From assembly GCF_000194155.1 (NCBI RefSeq), contig NZ_GL877878.1, forward strand, positions 3,088,554 through 3,152,553: a stretch of 64,000 nucleotides of DNA, written 5' to 3'. This stretch comes from Saccharopolyspora spinosa NRRL 18395 (GTDB lineage: Bacteria > Actinomycetota > Actinomycetes > Mycobacteriales > Pseudonocardiaceae). Positions 8,894 to 16,620 of the stretch are shown in pieces (the stretch's first letter is position 1; each line of letters starts with the position of its first letter). Below the pieces are notes generated by a model. That model worked only from the letters and a program-made list of their open reading frames with translations. It was not told the origin of the DNA and made no database searches. Both the position numbers and the translations under genes were made by a program.

Positions 8894-10768
8894 CCGGAGT
8901 TTCCCCGCTAGTCCGTTCTTGAGTGGTGTTTGTGCTGGCCAGGATGGGTTTTCGGGTGAGGTGGACGTATTACCTAATCCGGCTGGTGGCCTGGTCAGCG
9001 GGTGGGCGCGTAGCGGTGGATGTCGAACAGTTCGGCGAGTTGTTTCTGGGTAGGGGTTGTCTCGGTGAGCATGCGCTGTGCGCGGGGGCGGCCTTTGCCG
9101 CCGTCGTGGTAGAGCAGGACGGTTTCCTGGATGCCGCCGAGTTCGTCGAGCAGTTCCCGCACGGACAGGTGCAGGCCCGCGTGTTCTGCTTGGCGACGCA
9201 TCAGATGCGCGACAGCGAGGGCCAGCACACAGTAGAAGACATGTACCCGGATCTTGGAGTCGGTCCAGTGGTGCATCGGGGAAAACGACACCACGTGCGG
9301 GTCTTTCATCTGCCGGAACCCCGACTCGACCTCAGATTGCGACCGGTAGGCGGCGACCACCTCTGCGACGGTCCACTCAGTACGGTTGGTGAACAGGACC
9401 CGCTTGCCGAAGAACCGGTTCTCCAGACGTTTGCGGGCTTTCTGGTCGGTGCGCCACGCCAAGCGGAACTCGGCCGGGGTGTGGCCGGTCAGGGAGATGG
9501 TGAGGACCTCGCCGACCCAGCGAGGCCGGCAGATCGCGGCGATCTCGTCTTCCACGGCCGTGCGGTCCCGGCGGGTCCTGCCGCGTGCAAGCCTCGCTTG
9601 CAACTCAGCCAGGCGGCGGCGGGCCTTGGCGAGAGTCTGGTCGAACCCGCGGGACTGCTTGGCGTGCAGGGTCGGTGAGTACGTCACCACGGCACGCCGG
9701 GTCACGCCCAGTGCGGTGACTTCGGTGTCCACACACCGCACACCGGGATACCGGTCCTCGTCGACCGGGGTGTAGCGGGTCTTGGGGATCGCGAGCAGTC
9801 CCGGATGGTCGCTGGGCGGCAGCGACCCGACGAACCCGATCCCGGCGTCCTCGACCAGCGCGTGGTTGGCCGCTGAATTCTGCCCGGCGTCGTAGACCAC
9901 GGTCAGCGACTCGACCTGTGCGGTCAGGTCCTGGTAGCGGGCCACCAGTTCGTCGATGACGGTGCTGAACTGGGTGACATCCGGGCGGTCCCCGCCGTAG
10001 GCGTGGGACACCACCGGGATCCCGGCGTCGCGGGTCACCACCAGGCCCAGCCCGACCAGGCGCAGGTCAGTGCGTTTCTGCTTGGCCTTGCCGCGCTGCG
10101 CGATCGGCGCCCGGTCGTTGCCGGTGTCGATGAACGTGGCGAAGTTGGTCATGTCCAGCACCAGACCGGACACATCCAGCTCGAACTCGGTGACCATCCG
10201 CCGCCCGAGTTCGGTCTCGATCCGGCGCAGGTCGTCCTCGCCAAGTCTGTCCATGGCCTTCCAGAACCGGCGATGGTCCAGCGCCGCGTGCGGGATCTTC
10301 ACCCAGCGTGAACCGGCCGTAGTGGCCCACCAGTCAGCGAACGCGGCCTTGGAACACGGAGCCATGATCCGGTTCGCCGTGGCCAACGCCAGATAGGTCC
10401 CGACCGTGGCGGTGGCGTCCGAGCGGCGCGACACGACCTCATCAACCACCCCGGCCACATCCAGGCGCTCCAGCATCGACCAGACCCCGGCAAGGTCCCC
10501 GAACCGTTTGTGCTGGGTCCGGACCGGTTCACCCGCCGATGCCCCGGTCAGTTTGGCCATCACTTCCTCGGCGCTGCCCAGGTACTGCTGGGACACGATC
10601 CGTGGTTTGCCGTCCACCCTGGCGGACTCCACCAGGTAGTAGTAGGTCTTCCCACCCTGGCGTTTCCCCACGATCGAAGGCATATCTAGGTAATACATCA
10701 ACCCGGTATGAAACCCAAGCACCACAACGCAAGACACGCCGATGAATCACGTAGCGGGGAAACTCAGG
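8894..10768 (-). mobile_element. Complete IS1634-like insertion sequence (copy D), 1875 bp
   Basis: The element is bounded by 17-bp terminal inverted repeats CCGGAGTTTCCCCGCTA and CCTGAGTTTCCCCGCTA, which differ at one position. It is flanked by CTAG at 8890-8893 and 10769-10772, a 4-bp target duplication confirmed by the perfect restoration of the host gene. It encodes one transposase. Three defective relatives lie at 3757-4363, 5588-6610 and 6615-7180. Confidence 0.92.
8995..10683 (-). CDS. IS1634-family transposase
   Basis: The protein has 562 residues when started at MPSIVGKRQGGKTYYYL; an upstream in-frame ATG would add 18 residues with no family match. The order of motifs fits DDE transposases of the IS1634 group: an N-terminal VDGKPRIVSQQYLG segment, a first Asp region around LDMTNFATF, a second Asp region at VVYDAGQNS, and a late Glu in QSEVESGFRQMKDP. 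It acts on the terminal repeats of the element in which it sits. The frame is intact, so this copy is probably active and could mobilise deleted copy B. Confidence 0.92.
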   Translation of the reverse strand: MPSIVGKRQGGKTYYYLVESARVDGKPRIVSQQYLGSAEEVMAKLTGASAGEPVRTQHKRFGDLAGVWSMLERLDVAGVVDEVVSRRSDATATVGTYLALATANRIMAPCSKAAFADWWATTAGSRWVKIPHAALDHRRFWKAMDRLGEDDLRRIETELGRRMVTEFELDVSGLVLDMTNFATFIDTGNDRAPIAQRGKAKQKRTDLRLVGLGLVVTRDAGIPVVSHAYGGDRPDVTQFSTVIDELVARYQDLTAQVESLTVVYDAGQNSAANHALVEDAGIGFVGSLPPSDHPGLLAIPKTRYTPVDEDRYPGVRCVDTEVTALGVTRRAVVTYSPTLHAKQSRGFDQTLAKARRRLAELQARLARGRTRRDRTAVEDEIAAICRPRWVGEVLTISLTGHTPAEFRLAWRTDQKARKRLENRFFGKRVLFTNRTEWTVAEVVAAYRSQSEVESGFRQMKDPHVVSFSPMHHWTDSKIRVHVFYCVLALAVAHLMRRQAEHAGLHLSVRELLDELGGIQETVLLYHDGGKGRPRAQRMLTETTPTQKQLAELFDIHRYAPTR

Positions 10769-11117
10769 CTAGGATCAGCGCCCACCAGGCACCGCTGAGA
10801 CCCTGCACGTTTGCGGGGTCCAGCAGCGGCAACATCGTCGCCACATTGCTGAGCACCCGGTCTTTCATGCTGACCGGCAGCAGGAAGCCAAGCAGCGTGA
10901 CCAGCACCAAAAGCAGGGGAAAGATCGAGAAGAACGCCCAAAAAGCGAGCATGCTCGCCAAGTTCGCGGACCGATCCTCGCCGAACTTGCGGAACACGGC
11001 CACCGTCACGCCCAACGATCGGTGGCGCTGCTGGAAGCCGTCCACCCGTTGCACCGGGATCTTCAGCGCTCTCCGGCCACGAGTGCCGGACGCGCGGTCG
11101 CGGGTGTGCTCATTCAT

Positions 11118-11430
11118 GGAGGGCTCCGATCCGCACCCATATGTGGTGTTTCAACCCGCGACGACTACGCCGCTCTTCACACTCGGTCGCCGCCTCCGAG
11201 GGGAGCCGGCTCCGAGCGCCGAACCGGCAGTGCATGCCGTGGGTCGGCCTGCGCATCGAATACCCAGCGGCGGGATCGACAACGCGCCCGGACTCGGTCC
11301 AGCGCCCCACCCGCAACGGCTGGCCCCCTACTGGTCGACCAAGAACCGTTACGGAGTCGGTGCGGGCGCTTTTCCATTTACCGTGCGTCCCCCGGCTCTA
11401 CATTCCGGCCGACTCCGGTATGGTCTCGGC
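11118..11430. other. Intergenic stretch between YihY-type gene and pentapeptide-repeat gene
   Basis: About 310 bases separate the divergent starts of the YihY-type gene (minus) and the pentapeptide-repeat gene (plus). Open frames here are shadows. It should hold both promoters, but no clear -35/-10 pair stood out by eye. Confidence 0.4.
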
Positions 11431-12096
11431 ATGGACTTCCGCGACCTGGGCAACCGTCGATCCATACAGCGTCCATCGATCGAAATCGACGACCTCACGG
11501 CCGATGATTTCACGTTCCACGGCGAATTCGACGGTGACGAACTGCTCATCGATTCCAGCGAATTCGCCGACGTGAAAGGCGAGGGCAAGCTTACGGGCTC
11601 GCTCGTGCGTTCGACCGACCTCTCGCGCTCCCATTTGTCGCCGCTAAAGTTGTCCGACGTGCGTTTCGAATACGTCGACCTGTCCAGCGCATCGTGGCAA
11701 GGCGTGAAGCTGCACAGAGCGGAGATCGTGCGGAGCCGCGCAATGGGGTTCCGGATTTCGCTGGCTTCCGCGCAGGACGTCTACATCGATGGGTGCAGGT
11801 GGGACTACGCCACGATTCACATCGAGGGCGTCAAGGGCGCATTGGTGTTCAACGAGTGCCTGTTCCGCGAGGCCACCATCACCGGCGACCTGTCCAACGT
11901 GGTGTTCCGGGACTGCGACCTCGGCGGGGTCGAATTCGAGGCCAACAAGGCCATGAACTGCGATTTGACAACCTCGCGGGTCGACGAGGTCGCGCGCGGA
12001 CTGCTCGGCCTGCGGGGCGCTCGGATCACCGCGGAGCAAGCAGCCTCGGCAGCAATCCTGATCGCTACCGAGGCTGGCCTCACCGTGACCGATTAA
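11431..12096 (+). CDS. Pentapeptide-repeat-like protein
   Basis: The ATG at 11431 gives 221 residues beginning MDFRDLGNRRSIQRP. From about residue 35 the sequence shows recurrent five-residue steps with a central Leu or Phe, such as ADVKGEGKLTGSLVRSTDL, then LKLSDVRFEYVDLSSASW and FRDCDLGGVEFEAN. These are expected to fold as a right-handed quadrilateral beta-helix. Such proteins are cytosolic and some bind DNA-like partners such as gyrase; no specific role can be assigned. The C-terminal 30 residues look helical. Its stop codon overlaps the stop of the convergent cyclophane precursor by about 4 bp. Confidence 0.7.
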   Translation: MDFRDLGNRRSIQRPSIEIDDLTADDFTFHGEFDGDELLIDSSEFADVKGEGKLTGSLVRSTDLSRSHLSPLKLSDVRFEYVDLSSASWQGVKLHRAEIVRSRAMGFRISLASAQDVYIDGCRWDYATIHIEGVKGALVFNECLFREATITGDLSNVVFRDCDLGGVEFEANKAMNCDLTTSRVDEVARGLLGLRGARITAEQAASAAILIATEAGLTVTD

Positions 12097-12242
12097 CGCT
12101 TATTCCAGTTGTCCCACGCGGGGCGGTTGTCGAAACCGCCCCCGACGTTGTCCCATGAATCGCGGTTGTCCCACGCACCGACCGGTGCCGGTTGCGGGCG
12201 CAGAGCTAACAGCGCCCGCAATCCAGATTCAGCGCCACGCAC
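12093..12242 (-). CDS. amcA: Cyclophane RiPP precursor with repeated W-D-N / F-D-N core motifs (AmcA-like)
   Basis: A short frame follows the radical SAM gene by 21 bases in the same orientation. Starting at GTG 12242 it has 49 residues. A helical leader (GLRALLALRPQP) is followed by a core containing W24-D25-N26, W30-D31-N32, F37-D38-N39, W43-D44-N45 and a final W46-N47-K48. Aromatic-X-Asn triplets are the known substrate motif of radical SAM enzymes that form three-residue cyclophanes (triceptides), and such maturases lie next to their precursors. The predicted product is a peptide with up to four or five strained aryl-Cbeta links. The start is uncertain; TTG at 12221 is an alternative. The symbol is given by analogy to multiple-cyclophane AmcA peptides. 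Confidence 0.72.
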   Translation of the reverse strand: MRGAESGLRALLALRPQPAPVGAWDNRDSWDNVGGGFDNRPAWDNWNKR

Positions 12243-12263
12243 ACTATCCGATAGTTTGATCGT

Positions 12264-13362
12264 TTAGTTGGACTGCATCGAGAACCCCTCGATTAACGCC
12301 ATCTTTCCATGACGGCAGTAGTCGGTTTCAGTTCCATCGAGTCGGCCGTGCTCGAAATATTTGTTCGCCGGTTGATTACCTCCGCAGAATTCGAAGAACG
12401 AACAGGTTTCCCGGCACCGATCGACACCGTCTCGAAACTCGGTGACCCATTCGGAACGCATGCCGCGTTCGATGAGCGAATCGAGATCATGCGCCAACAC
12501 GTTGCCGCATTCGAACCCGCCGAACCGATAACGCGGCGAGTTCCGGCGAAATCAAGGTCACGGCACCGTTCCACGCGACCGTCGGCAGCGGGTCGATGCC
12601 CGGCGGCCCATCGGTAGCGCAGCCGTCGAGAACGCCGCCGACGTAGGACAGCACGCGTTCGAGGTCGCGCAGCTCGACCCGGGAGTCACTCGACCACGGC
12701 TCGATCAGCGCCGACCAGAACGCCCGCACCTGCCCGAATTCGTGGGCGATGCGACGTTCGTTGACGCCCTCGCGTTCCTCGATGTTCACCCCGAGCCAGC
12801 GGGCGCCGAGCTCGGCGACCGACTCGTACAGCCACCGCGCACGCTCGGGCGTCGGGTCTGACACGACAGCGATCATCGACACGTCGTGTCCGTCGGCGAC
12901 CAGGCGACGGATTCCCCGCTCGATGCGCGGGAATGCTGGGCGCCCACCGCGGTCGACGCGCGCCGCGTTGTCCTGCTCGGCGCCGTCCACGGTCACGCCG
13001 ACCCGCACGCCACGTTCGGCAAGCCAGGCCGACCACGCATCGTCGATCAGCACGGCGTTGGTCTGCACGCTGTGGACGACGTCGAGCCCGGCGAACTGGT
13101 CGAACAGCACGCCGAGCCGTTCACGCCCGGTCGCCAACGGTTCGCCGCCGTGCCACACGATGTCGACCGGCCGTCCCTGCGACCAGCTGCGCACGGACTC
13201 GGCGACCGCCCGCGCTACGGCTGGCGACATCGACTGGTTTTCCTTGCGGTGCAGGAGATAGCAGTGCCGGCAATCGAGGTTGCACAGTGTCGTCGGCTGC
13301 AAGATCACACTACTGGGCGTGGCGACGGGGACGGGTTCGGAATCTCGAACCTGTTGGGGCAC
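12264..13362 (-). CDS. amcB: Radical SAM/SPASM peptide maturase, cyclophane-forming (AmcB-like), frameshifted
   Basis: The likely start is GTG 13362, behind GGGAAAGGA. An N-terminal CNLDCRHC motif (CxxxCxxC) binds the SAM-cleaving 4Fe-4S cluster. It is followed by WHGGEPLAT and a TIM-barrel region with VQTNAVLIDDAW and GVTVDG. The C-terminal SPASM-type part has CRETCSFFEFCGG, NKYFEHG and TETDYCR. Near 12536 the frame shifts by one base: SPELA should continue into YRFGGFECGNVLAHD, but the upstream frame instead ends within about 20 residues. Family knowledge predicts that the enzyme crosslinks aromatic rings to a neighbouring Cbeta in the adjacent W-D-N peptide. Whether the shift is a mutation or a read error decides if the locus works. 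Confidence 0.82.
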
Positions 13363-13459
13363 GGCGGGTCCTTTCCCTCGCAGCAATCCGGTCGGATCTG
13401 GCGGGTAGGAACGCTGGCCTGACAGCTGGAATGTCACTCGGCACTGCCCGGCCAGCGAG

Positions 13460-13570
13460 TCACAGCTGTGGCCCGACTCCTGGCCAGTGCGGCACGCCGT
13501 TCGAGTCGTAGACCGGCTCGTTGTCCTGTTCTTGCTCGGCGTTGGCGTTCGCATCTGGGGTGTCGGCCAT
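13460..13570 (-). CDS. Small acidic peptide upstream of the radical SAM gene
   Basis: ATG 13570 is preceded by AGGAG at good spacing and opens a 36-residue frame. The N-terminal half is Asp/Glu/Asn/Ala-rich. The C-terminal half is VYDSNGVPHWPGVGPQL, with aromatic residues Y, H and W. It sits 97 bases ahead of the maturase start on the same strand. It could be a second precursor, a leader-like helper or a chance frame. The strong ribosome site and biased composition favour a real peptide. The conventional aromatic-X-Asn core motif is absent. Confidence 0.5.
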   Translation of the reverse strand: MADTPDANANAEQEQDNEPVYDSNGVPHWPGVGPQL

Positions 13571-13950
13571 AAACCATCTCCTAGCTGTCCACAGTGATCG
13601 ATCGACTCGCCTGGTGCGCCGATGGGCGACGCACTAGGCGGACCGGTGCCCCGGTGCCGTGCGGGGGGTCGGCACCGGGGCGATTTCCTCGGGGAGCGCC
13701 CCCCGGCGCGATCGGGTCGGTTGCGGCGCACTGCCGCTCGTCGACCCCGTCACAGCCGCCGTGTCGGGGGCGGATCGGCCGTGCCGCGCCGAGGATTCGG
13801 GGGAATGGCCGGGCGACGTCGGGGGCTTCCGCCGCCCGGCCATTCGGCGTGCCCGGCCACCGCTGCGGGGTCGGTAGCGGTTGGGCACGTGGTGTCGGTG
13901 GGGGCACCGGCCTGGGAGGGGAAGTCAGCCGCGATGCCCCCGCCGAGGTC
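13571..13950. other. GC-rich stretch without a convincing gene
   Basis: The stretch is dominated by long GC-rich open frames on both strands with Pro/Arg/Ala composition, as expected by chance at this GC content. A minus frame starting at 13888 (MPNRYRPRSGG) could be a small basic protein, but no ribosome site or motif supports it. Promoter elements for the peptide and maturase genes probably lie here. Confidence 0.35.
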
Positions 13951-14298
13951 CTAAAGACGTTGCAGCGCGTTGTAGACGTGGCGCAGTGTCCACGGGTACC
14001 GCGCCATCACATCCATGTCATCGAGCGGCAACCCGGTTTCGGCGGGCGGCAGCAGCCGCGTTTCAACCAATGCGAGTTCCTCGCTCAGGTCCCCGCTCAT
14101 CCGTATGTAGCGCCGCTCGCGCAGTCGATGCCGTCCGCCGGACACGTCCTCGGCGTCGGCCTGGTCGAGCAGCTGCGCCACGGTTAACGCGCCCCCGCCG
14201 GATCCGGCGTGCTTGCCGAATTCGCGGAAGTGGCGCACAGCCCACCGTCCGGCGAGCACCACGGCAGCCGTCACGGCCGCGATCAGCAAGATGATCAT
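13951..14298 (-). CDS. Small membrane-anchored protein of unknown function
   Basis: The 115-residue protein starts MIILLIAAVTAAVVLAGRW, a single N-terminal transmembrane helix or uncleaved signal. A soluble part follows with LTVAQLLDQADAED, LRERRYIRMSGDLSEELALVETRLLPP and a C-terminal RYPWTLRHVYNALQ. Its start overlaps the stop of the preceding gene by four bases (ATGA), so the two are translationally coupled. I do not recognise the family. It lies in the same orientation as the RiPP genes but 380 bases upstream of them. Confidence 0.55.
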   Translation of the reverse strand: MIILLIAAVTAAVVLAGRWAVRHFREFGKHAGSGGGALTVAQLLDQADAEDVSGGRHRLRERRYIRMSGDLSEELALVETRLLPPAETGLPLDDMDVMARYPWTLRHVYNALQRL

Positions 14299-14516
14299 CG
14301 CTCTGGCATTTCGGCATCGAGGATGATAACCACGGGCTCGCTGGAGCCGCGCAGCGCCGCGGCTAGCTTGTCGAGATAACCCGCCAGGCGCTCGCGGTCG
14401 GCGGCGTCGTAGTGGCCTGCCTCCAAGTCGCCGACGCCGAGGCTCAGCGACACGATCACGCCGCGCGTCATCTGCGCGAGCTGGTGGTAATCCGGCGCGG
14501 TCAGCGGTTGCGGCAT
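14295..14516 (-). CDS. Small soluble protein of unknown function, coupled to the membrane protein
   Basis: The frame gives 73 residues, MPQPLTAPDYHQLAQMTRG, then VSLSLGVGDLEAGHYDAADRERLAGYLDKLAAALRG and a C-terminal EPVVIILDAEM. It is predicted to be mixed helix/strand with no membrane segment. It ends inside the start of the next gene (ATGA), so the pair is probably made in fixed ratio. A perfect palindrome 52 bases upstream of its start may control it. No family is recognised. Confidence 0.5.
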   Translation of the reverse strand: MPQPLTAPDYHQLAQMTRGVIVSLSLGVGDLEAGHYDAADRERLAGYLDKLAAALRGSSEPVVIILDAEMPER

Positions 14517-14567
14517 ACCCCTACCGTCGTCGCCCGATTACCGCCGGTATATGGGTTGCCAGGTTAT

Positions 14568-14583
14568 GCGCATGTGCATGCGC
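14568..14583. promoter_or_regulatory. Palindrome GCGCATG-TG-CATGCGC, candidate operator
   Basis: A perfect 7-bp inverted repeat with a 2-bp spacer lies between the end of the XRE-TPR gene and the start of the 73-aa protein. Partial copies of GCGCAT/ATGCG continue to about 14595. The position fits an operator for the downstream small operon, perhaps bound by the neighbouring XRE-TPR protein; the binding partner is inference. Confidence 0.4.
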
Positions 14584-14599
14584 GCCATACGCATAGTCG

Positions 14600-15787
14600 C
14601 TACGGCTGGCCGTTGGTCATGGCCTGGTAGGACGCCTGCAGCTCGCGAGCGGCTGGGAGGCGCTGCGCGGTGACCTGCTGCACGACCTCACGTGCGCGCC
14701 ACCAGTTCGAGGGGACGACAACGCCGGAATCGATGGCGGTGCGGGCCGCGTCGGCGGCCTCGTCCAGCTGGCCGGAGCGCACCGCGCACAACGCCAGGTC
14801 CAGGTGCGCTGAGGCGTAGCGGCGGGGCCACCGCTGGCCGTCGCCGGTCGGCCGGAACCGCTCGATCACGTCACGGGCGAACCGCTCACCCTCGGAGTCT
14901 CCGACCCACGCCAGGGTCGTGGCGGTGTAGGCATGCGCCTTGTCCGGGTCGTACCGAAAGTGGTGCTCAGCAAGGTCAGGTGTGGTCCTGTGAGCTGCGA
15001 GATCGTGAACACGGGTGACGATGCCGTGGGTAGCCGCAGCGTTCCCAATACGCGCCCACGCGCGGCCTTCTTGAGCGGTGGCCTGCACCTCGGCGCTGCT
15101 ACCGGCTGGCGCTAGGTGCTGGGCGTGTTGGGAGAGCTTGACGGCCCGGTGGTAGTCCCCGGCGGTGAGGGTTCGCCACGCCTCGGTTTCGTAGCACCAG
15201 GCATGAATTTCATCGGCCCCGGCATGCTCGGCCAGGCTCACGGCGGTGCGCAACGTCGCGGTGGCCGGGCCGTGCTCGTTCAGATCGATGTGCACGGTAG
15301 CGGCCAGAAGGGAATACCAACCGCCGAGCACGACCAGGCGCCGGTGCGCTTTGAGGCTTAGGCGGGGGGCGTCAAGAAGCTGGCCGACGTAGGCCAGGTG
15401 CTCCCGGATCCGCGGCAGCAGGTCGTGCGGAGACGCCGACGCGTACGCGGTCGCCAACTCATCAAAGGCGACGTCAAGTCGGTCGAGGGTTTCCGTGGCG
15501 ACGTCGGAAGCCGCTACCCTGCGGGCCAACTCCAGCGCCTCCAACTCATCGCCGAGAAGCGAGACGGCCCGTGACTGCTGGTTGGTCGTGGCCAACGCAC
15601 GCAGTTGCCCACGGGTGCTCAGTGTCTCGTCCAGAGCCTGAGCGGTGGTGGAGGTGGGTTGTTGCTGGCTACGCTCGTAGCGGCTGATGTCGGACTGCGA
15701 TAGATGCAGTCGCGCGGCTAGGTCGGCCTGAGAGAGACCGGCCGCGCGCCGGTGGCGGCGCAGGGCCTCCCCGAAGGTATCGGACAT
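14600..15787 (-). CDS. XRE-family regulator with TPR-like C-terminal domain
   Basis: The 395-residue protein starts MSDTFGEALRRHRRAAGLSQADLAARL and has a clear helix-turn-helix in residues 5-60 (LSQSDISRYERSQQQPTS). The rest is Ala/Leu/His-rich tandem helices with TPR-like periodicity, for example RTAVSLAEHAGADEIHAWCYETEAWRTL and ASAHLDLALCAVRSGQLDEAA. Proteins of this layout are common in actinomycetes as DNA-binding regulators that sense peptides or partner proteins through the TPR face. Here it lies upstream of two small coupled genes and the cyclophane locus in the same orientation, so it may control them. Confidence 0.8.
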   Translation of the reverse strand: MSDTFGEALRRHRRAAGLSQADLAARLHLSQSDISRYERSQQQPTSTTAQALDETLSTRGQLRALATTNQQSRAVSLLGDELEALELARRVAASDVATETLDRLDVAFDELATAYASASPHDLLPRIREHLAYVGQLLDAPRLSLKAHRRLVVLGGWYSLLAATVHIDLNEHGPATATLRTAVSLAEHAGADEIHAWCYETEAWRTLTAGDYHRAVKLSQHAQHLAPAGSSAEVQATAQEGRAWARIGNAAATHGIVTRVHDLAAHRTTPDLAEHHFRYDPDKAHAYTATTLAWVGDSEGERFARDVIERFRPTGDGQRWPRRYASAHLDLALCAVRSGQLDEAADAARTAIDSGVVVPSNWWRAREVVQQVTAQRLPAARELQASYQAMTNGQP

Positions 15788-15917
15788 GTGTTGCCTTCCC
15801 GCCGGGTTCCCCGCCGATAGCCCCCAGGCGTCCCAGGGAGCCTTCCTCCGGCGGGGAGGTGTCCGCGAGGGTAGCGCAGGGTCACCACGCGATCACAGAT
15901 CTGATCAAGCAAGGCGC

Positions 15918-16285
15918 CCAAGGTGTTCCTGGTGCCGGACGGGCGCTTTCATTTCCTGGGAGCCTGCCTAGCTTTCCAGTTCCGGCCGATCGACTCGGGT
16001 TGCTCTCGCCTGCACTGTTCTCGCTTGCGGCAATTGCACTTCGAGGTAGCGGCGCACACCGAACCCGTTGCGCATCGGGTAGTCCCGATCGCCGCCAGCC
16101 ACTTCCAGCACGGTCACTATCGCGACCTGGACCGCGTCGGCTTTCCTCCGAGCTGTCAGCCATGATCCTGACGCAGCTCATGAGGCACGCCCCAACCACT
16201 GCCCGGTGGGTGCCTCACGGCGCGGCACCCACAGCTTGCCGACGACCGGTTCCCACGCCGTGGCACGCGGGCCGTTTCCAACACC
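15918..16285. repeat. Roughly 370-bp dispersed repeat, copy 1
   Basis: This segment recurs at 19349-19715 (copy 2, nearly identical) and 20965-21268 (copy 3, with about 105 bp deleted inside). It begins at the right arm of a terminator hairpin. On the minus strand it contains a short frame starting MADSSEE (copy 3: MAGSSEEADAVQAAIVTVLEV) and ending RVDRPELES. Copies 1 and 2 carry an extra base that breaks this frame. In copy 1 the left terminator arm is degenerate. The repeat travels with regulator/DUF397 cassettes at copies 2 and 3. Confidence 0.75.
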
Positions 16286-16367
16286 GGCGATCCGTCGGCC
16301 GACGTCGGTGCGCGCAAGCTGGCTCGCCGCAGCCTGCCACGTTTCGCACGCCCGGCGGCTGGTGCGC

Positions 16368-16520
16368 TCAACTCCAAACTGCGGCGGCCTGCTGGCCGTA
16401 CTCGGCCGCCAGGTGAGTCTCGATGGAAACCCACACGCGGAGAAGGTAGAAGCTGCCGTCCGCCACGCCGTGCAGGAACGCCTGGACCTGACGGCTGGTG
16501 ACGCTGGCGATATGACAGCG
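16368..16520 (-). CDS. Possible small protein or gene tail
   Basis: A minus-strand frame reads SVTSRQVQAFLHGVADG, then FYLLRVWVSIETHLAAEYG and ends AAAVWS before TGA. Its composition is protein-like and amphipathic, unlike the GC-driven frames around it, but no ATG or GTG start with a ribosome site is visible. It could be the tail of a gene lost by rearrangement. It lies beyond the terminator that follows the methyltransferase gene. Confidence 0.25.
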   Translation of the reverse strand, partial: RCHIASVTSRQVQAFLHGVADGSFYLLRVWVSIETHLAAEYGQQAAAVWS

Positions 16521-16545
16521 AACCCCACGCGCCCGCGTGGATGAG

Positions 16546-16596
16546 AACGCGCCCCCGCATCCTTCCGGTTCGCCGGTCGGGTGCGGGGGGCGCGTT
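16546..16596. terminator. Hairpin terminator downstream of the methyltransferase gene
   Basis: The arms AACGCGCCCCCGCA (16546-16559) and TGCGGGGGGCGCGTT (16582-16596) pair with a single bulged base. The stem is strong, the loop is 22 bases, and the stem carries T or A pairs at its foot. It lies 25 bases after the minus-strand methyltransferase stop and could act in both directions. Confidence 0.65.
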
Positions 16597-16620
16597 TGTC
16601 GTTTCCTCCCTGTTTGCGGT

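Larger units (their letters stand above)
8246..11117 (-). pseudogene. YihY/BrkB-type membrane protein, interrupted by an IS1634-like element
   Basis: The N-terminal part (11117-10773) encodes a basic cytosolic start, then FGEDRSANLASMLAFWAFFSIFPLLLV, the characteristic first transmembrane region of the YihY/BrkB family. The C-terminal part (8889-8246) continues with LRVVRVAQAALNSVWGL and several more helices ending in LNVVLKERLHPRALV. Deleting the IS and one CTAG restores the frame exactly across ILGVVTALWSG, giving about 331 residues, normal for the family. The protein would be an inner-membrane protein of uncertain function. The gene has been knocked out by insertion. Confidence 0.85.

Noticed and set aside
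13581..13907. A 108-codon minus-strand gene between the peptide and the small membrane protein
   Set aside because: There is no ribosome site and no motif, Pro/Arg/Ala composition is expected from GC content, and several frames are equally open.
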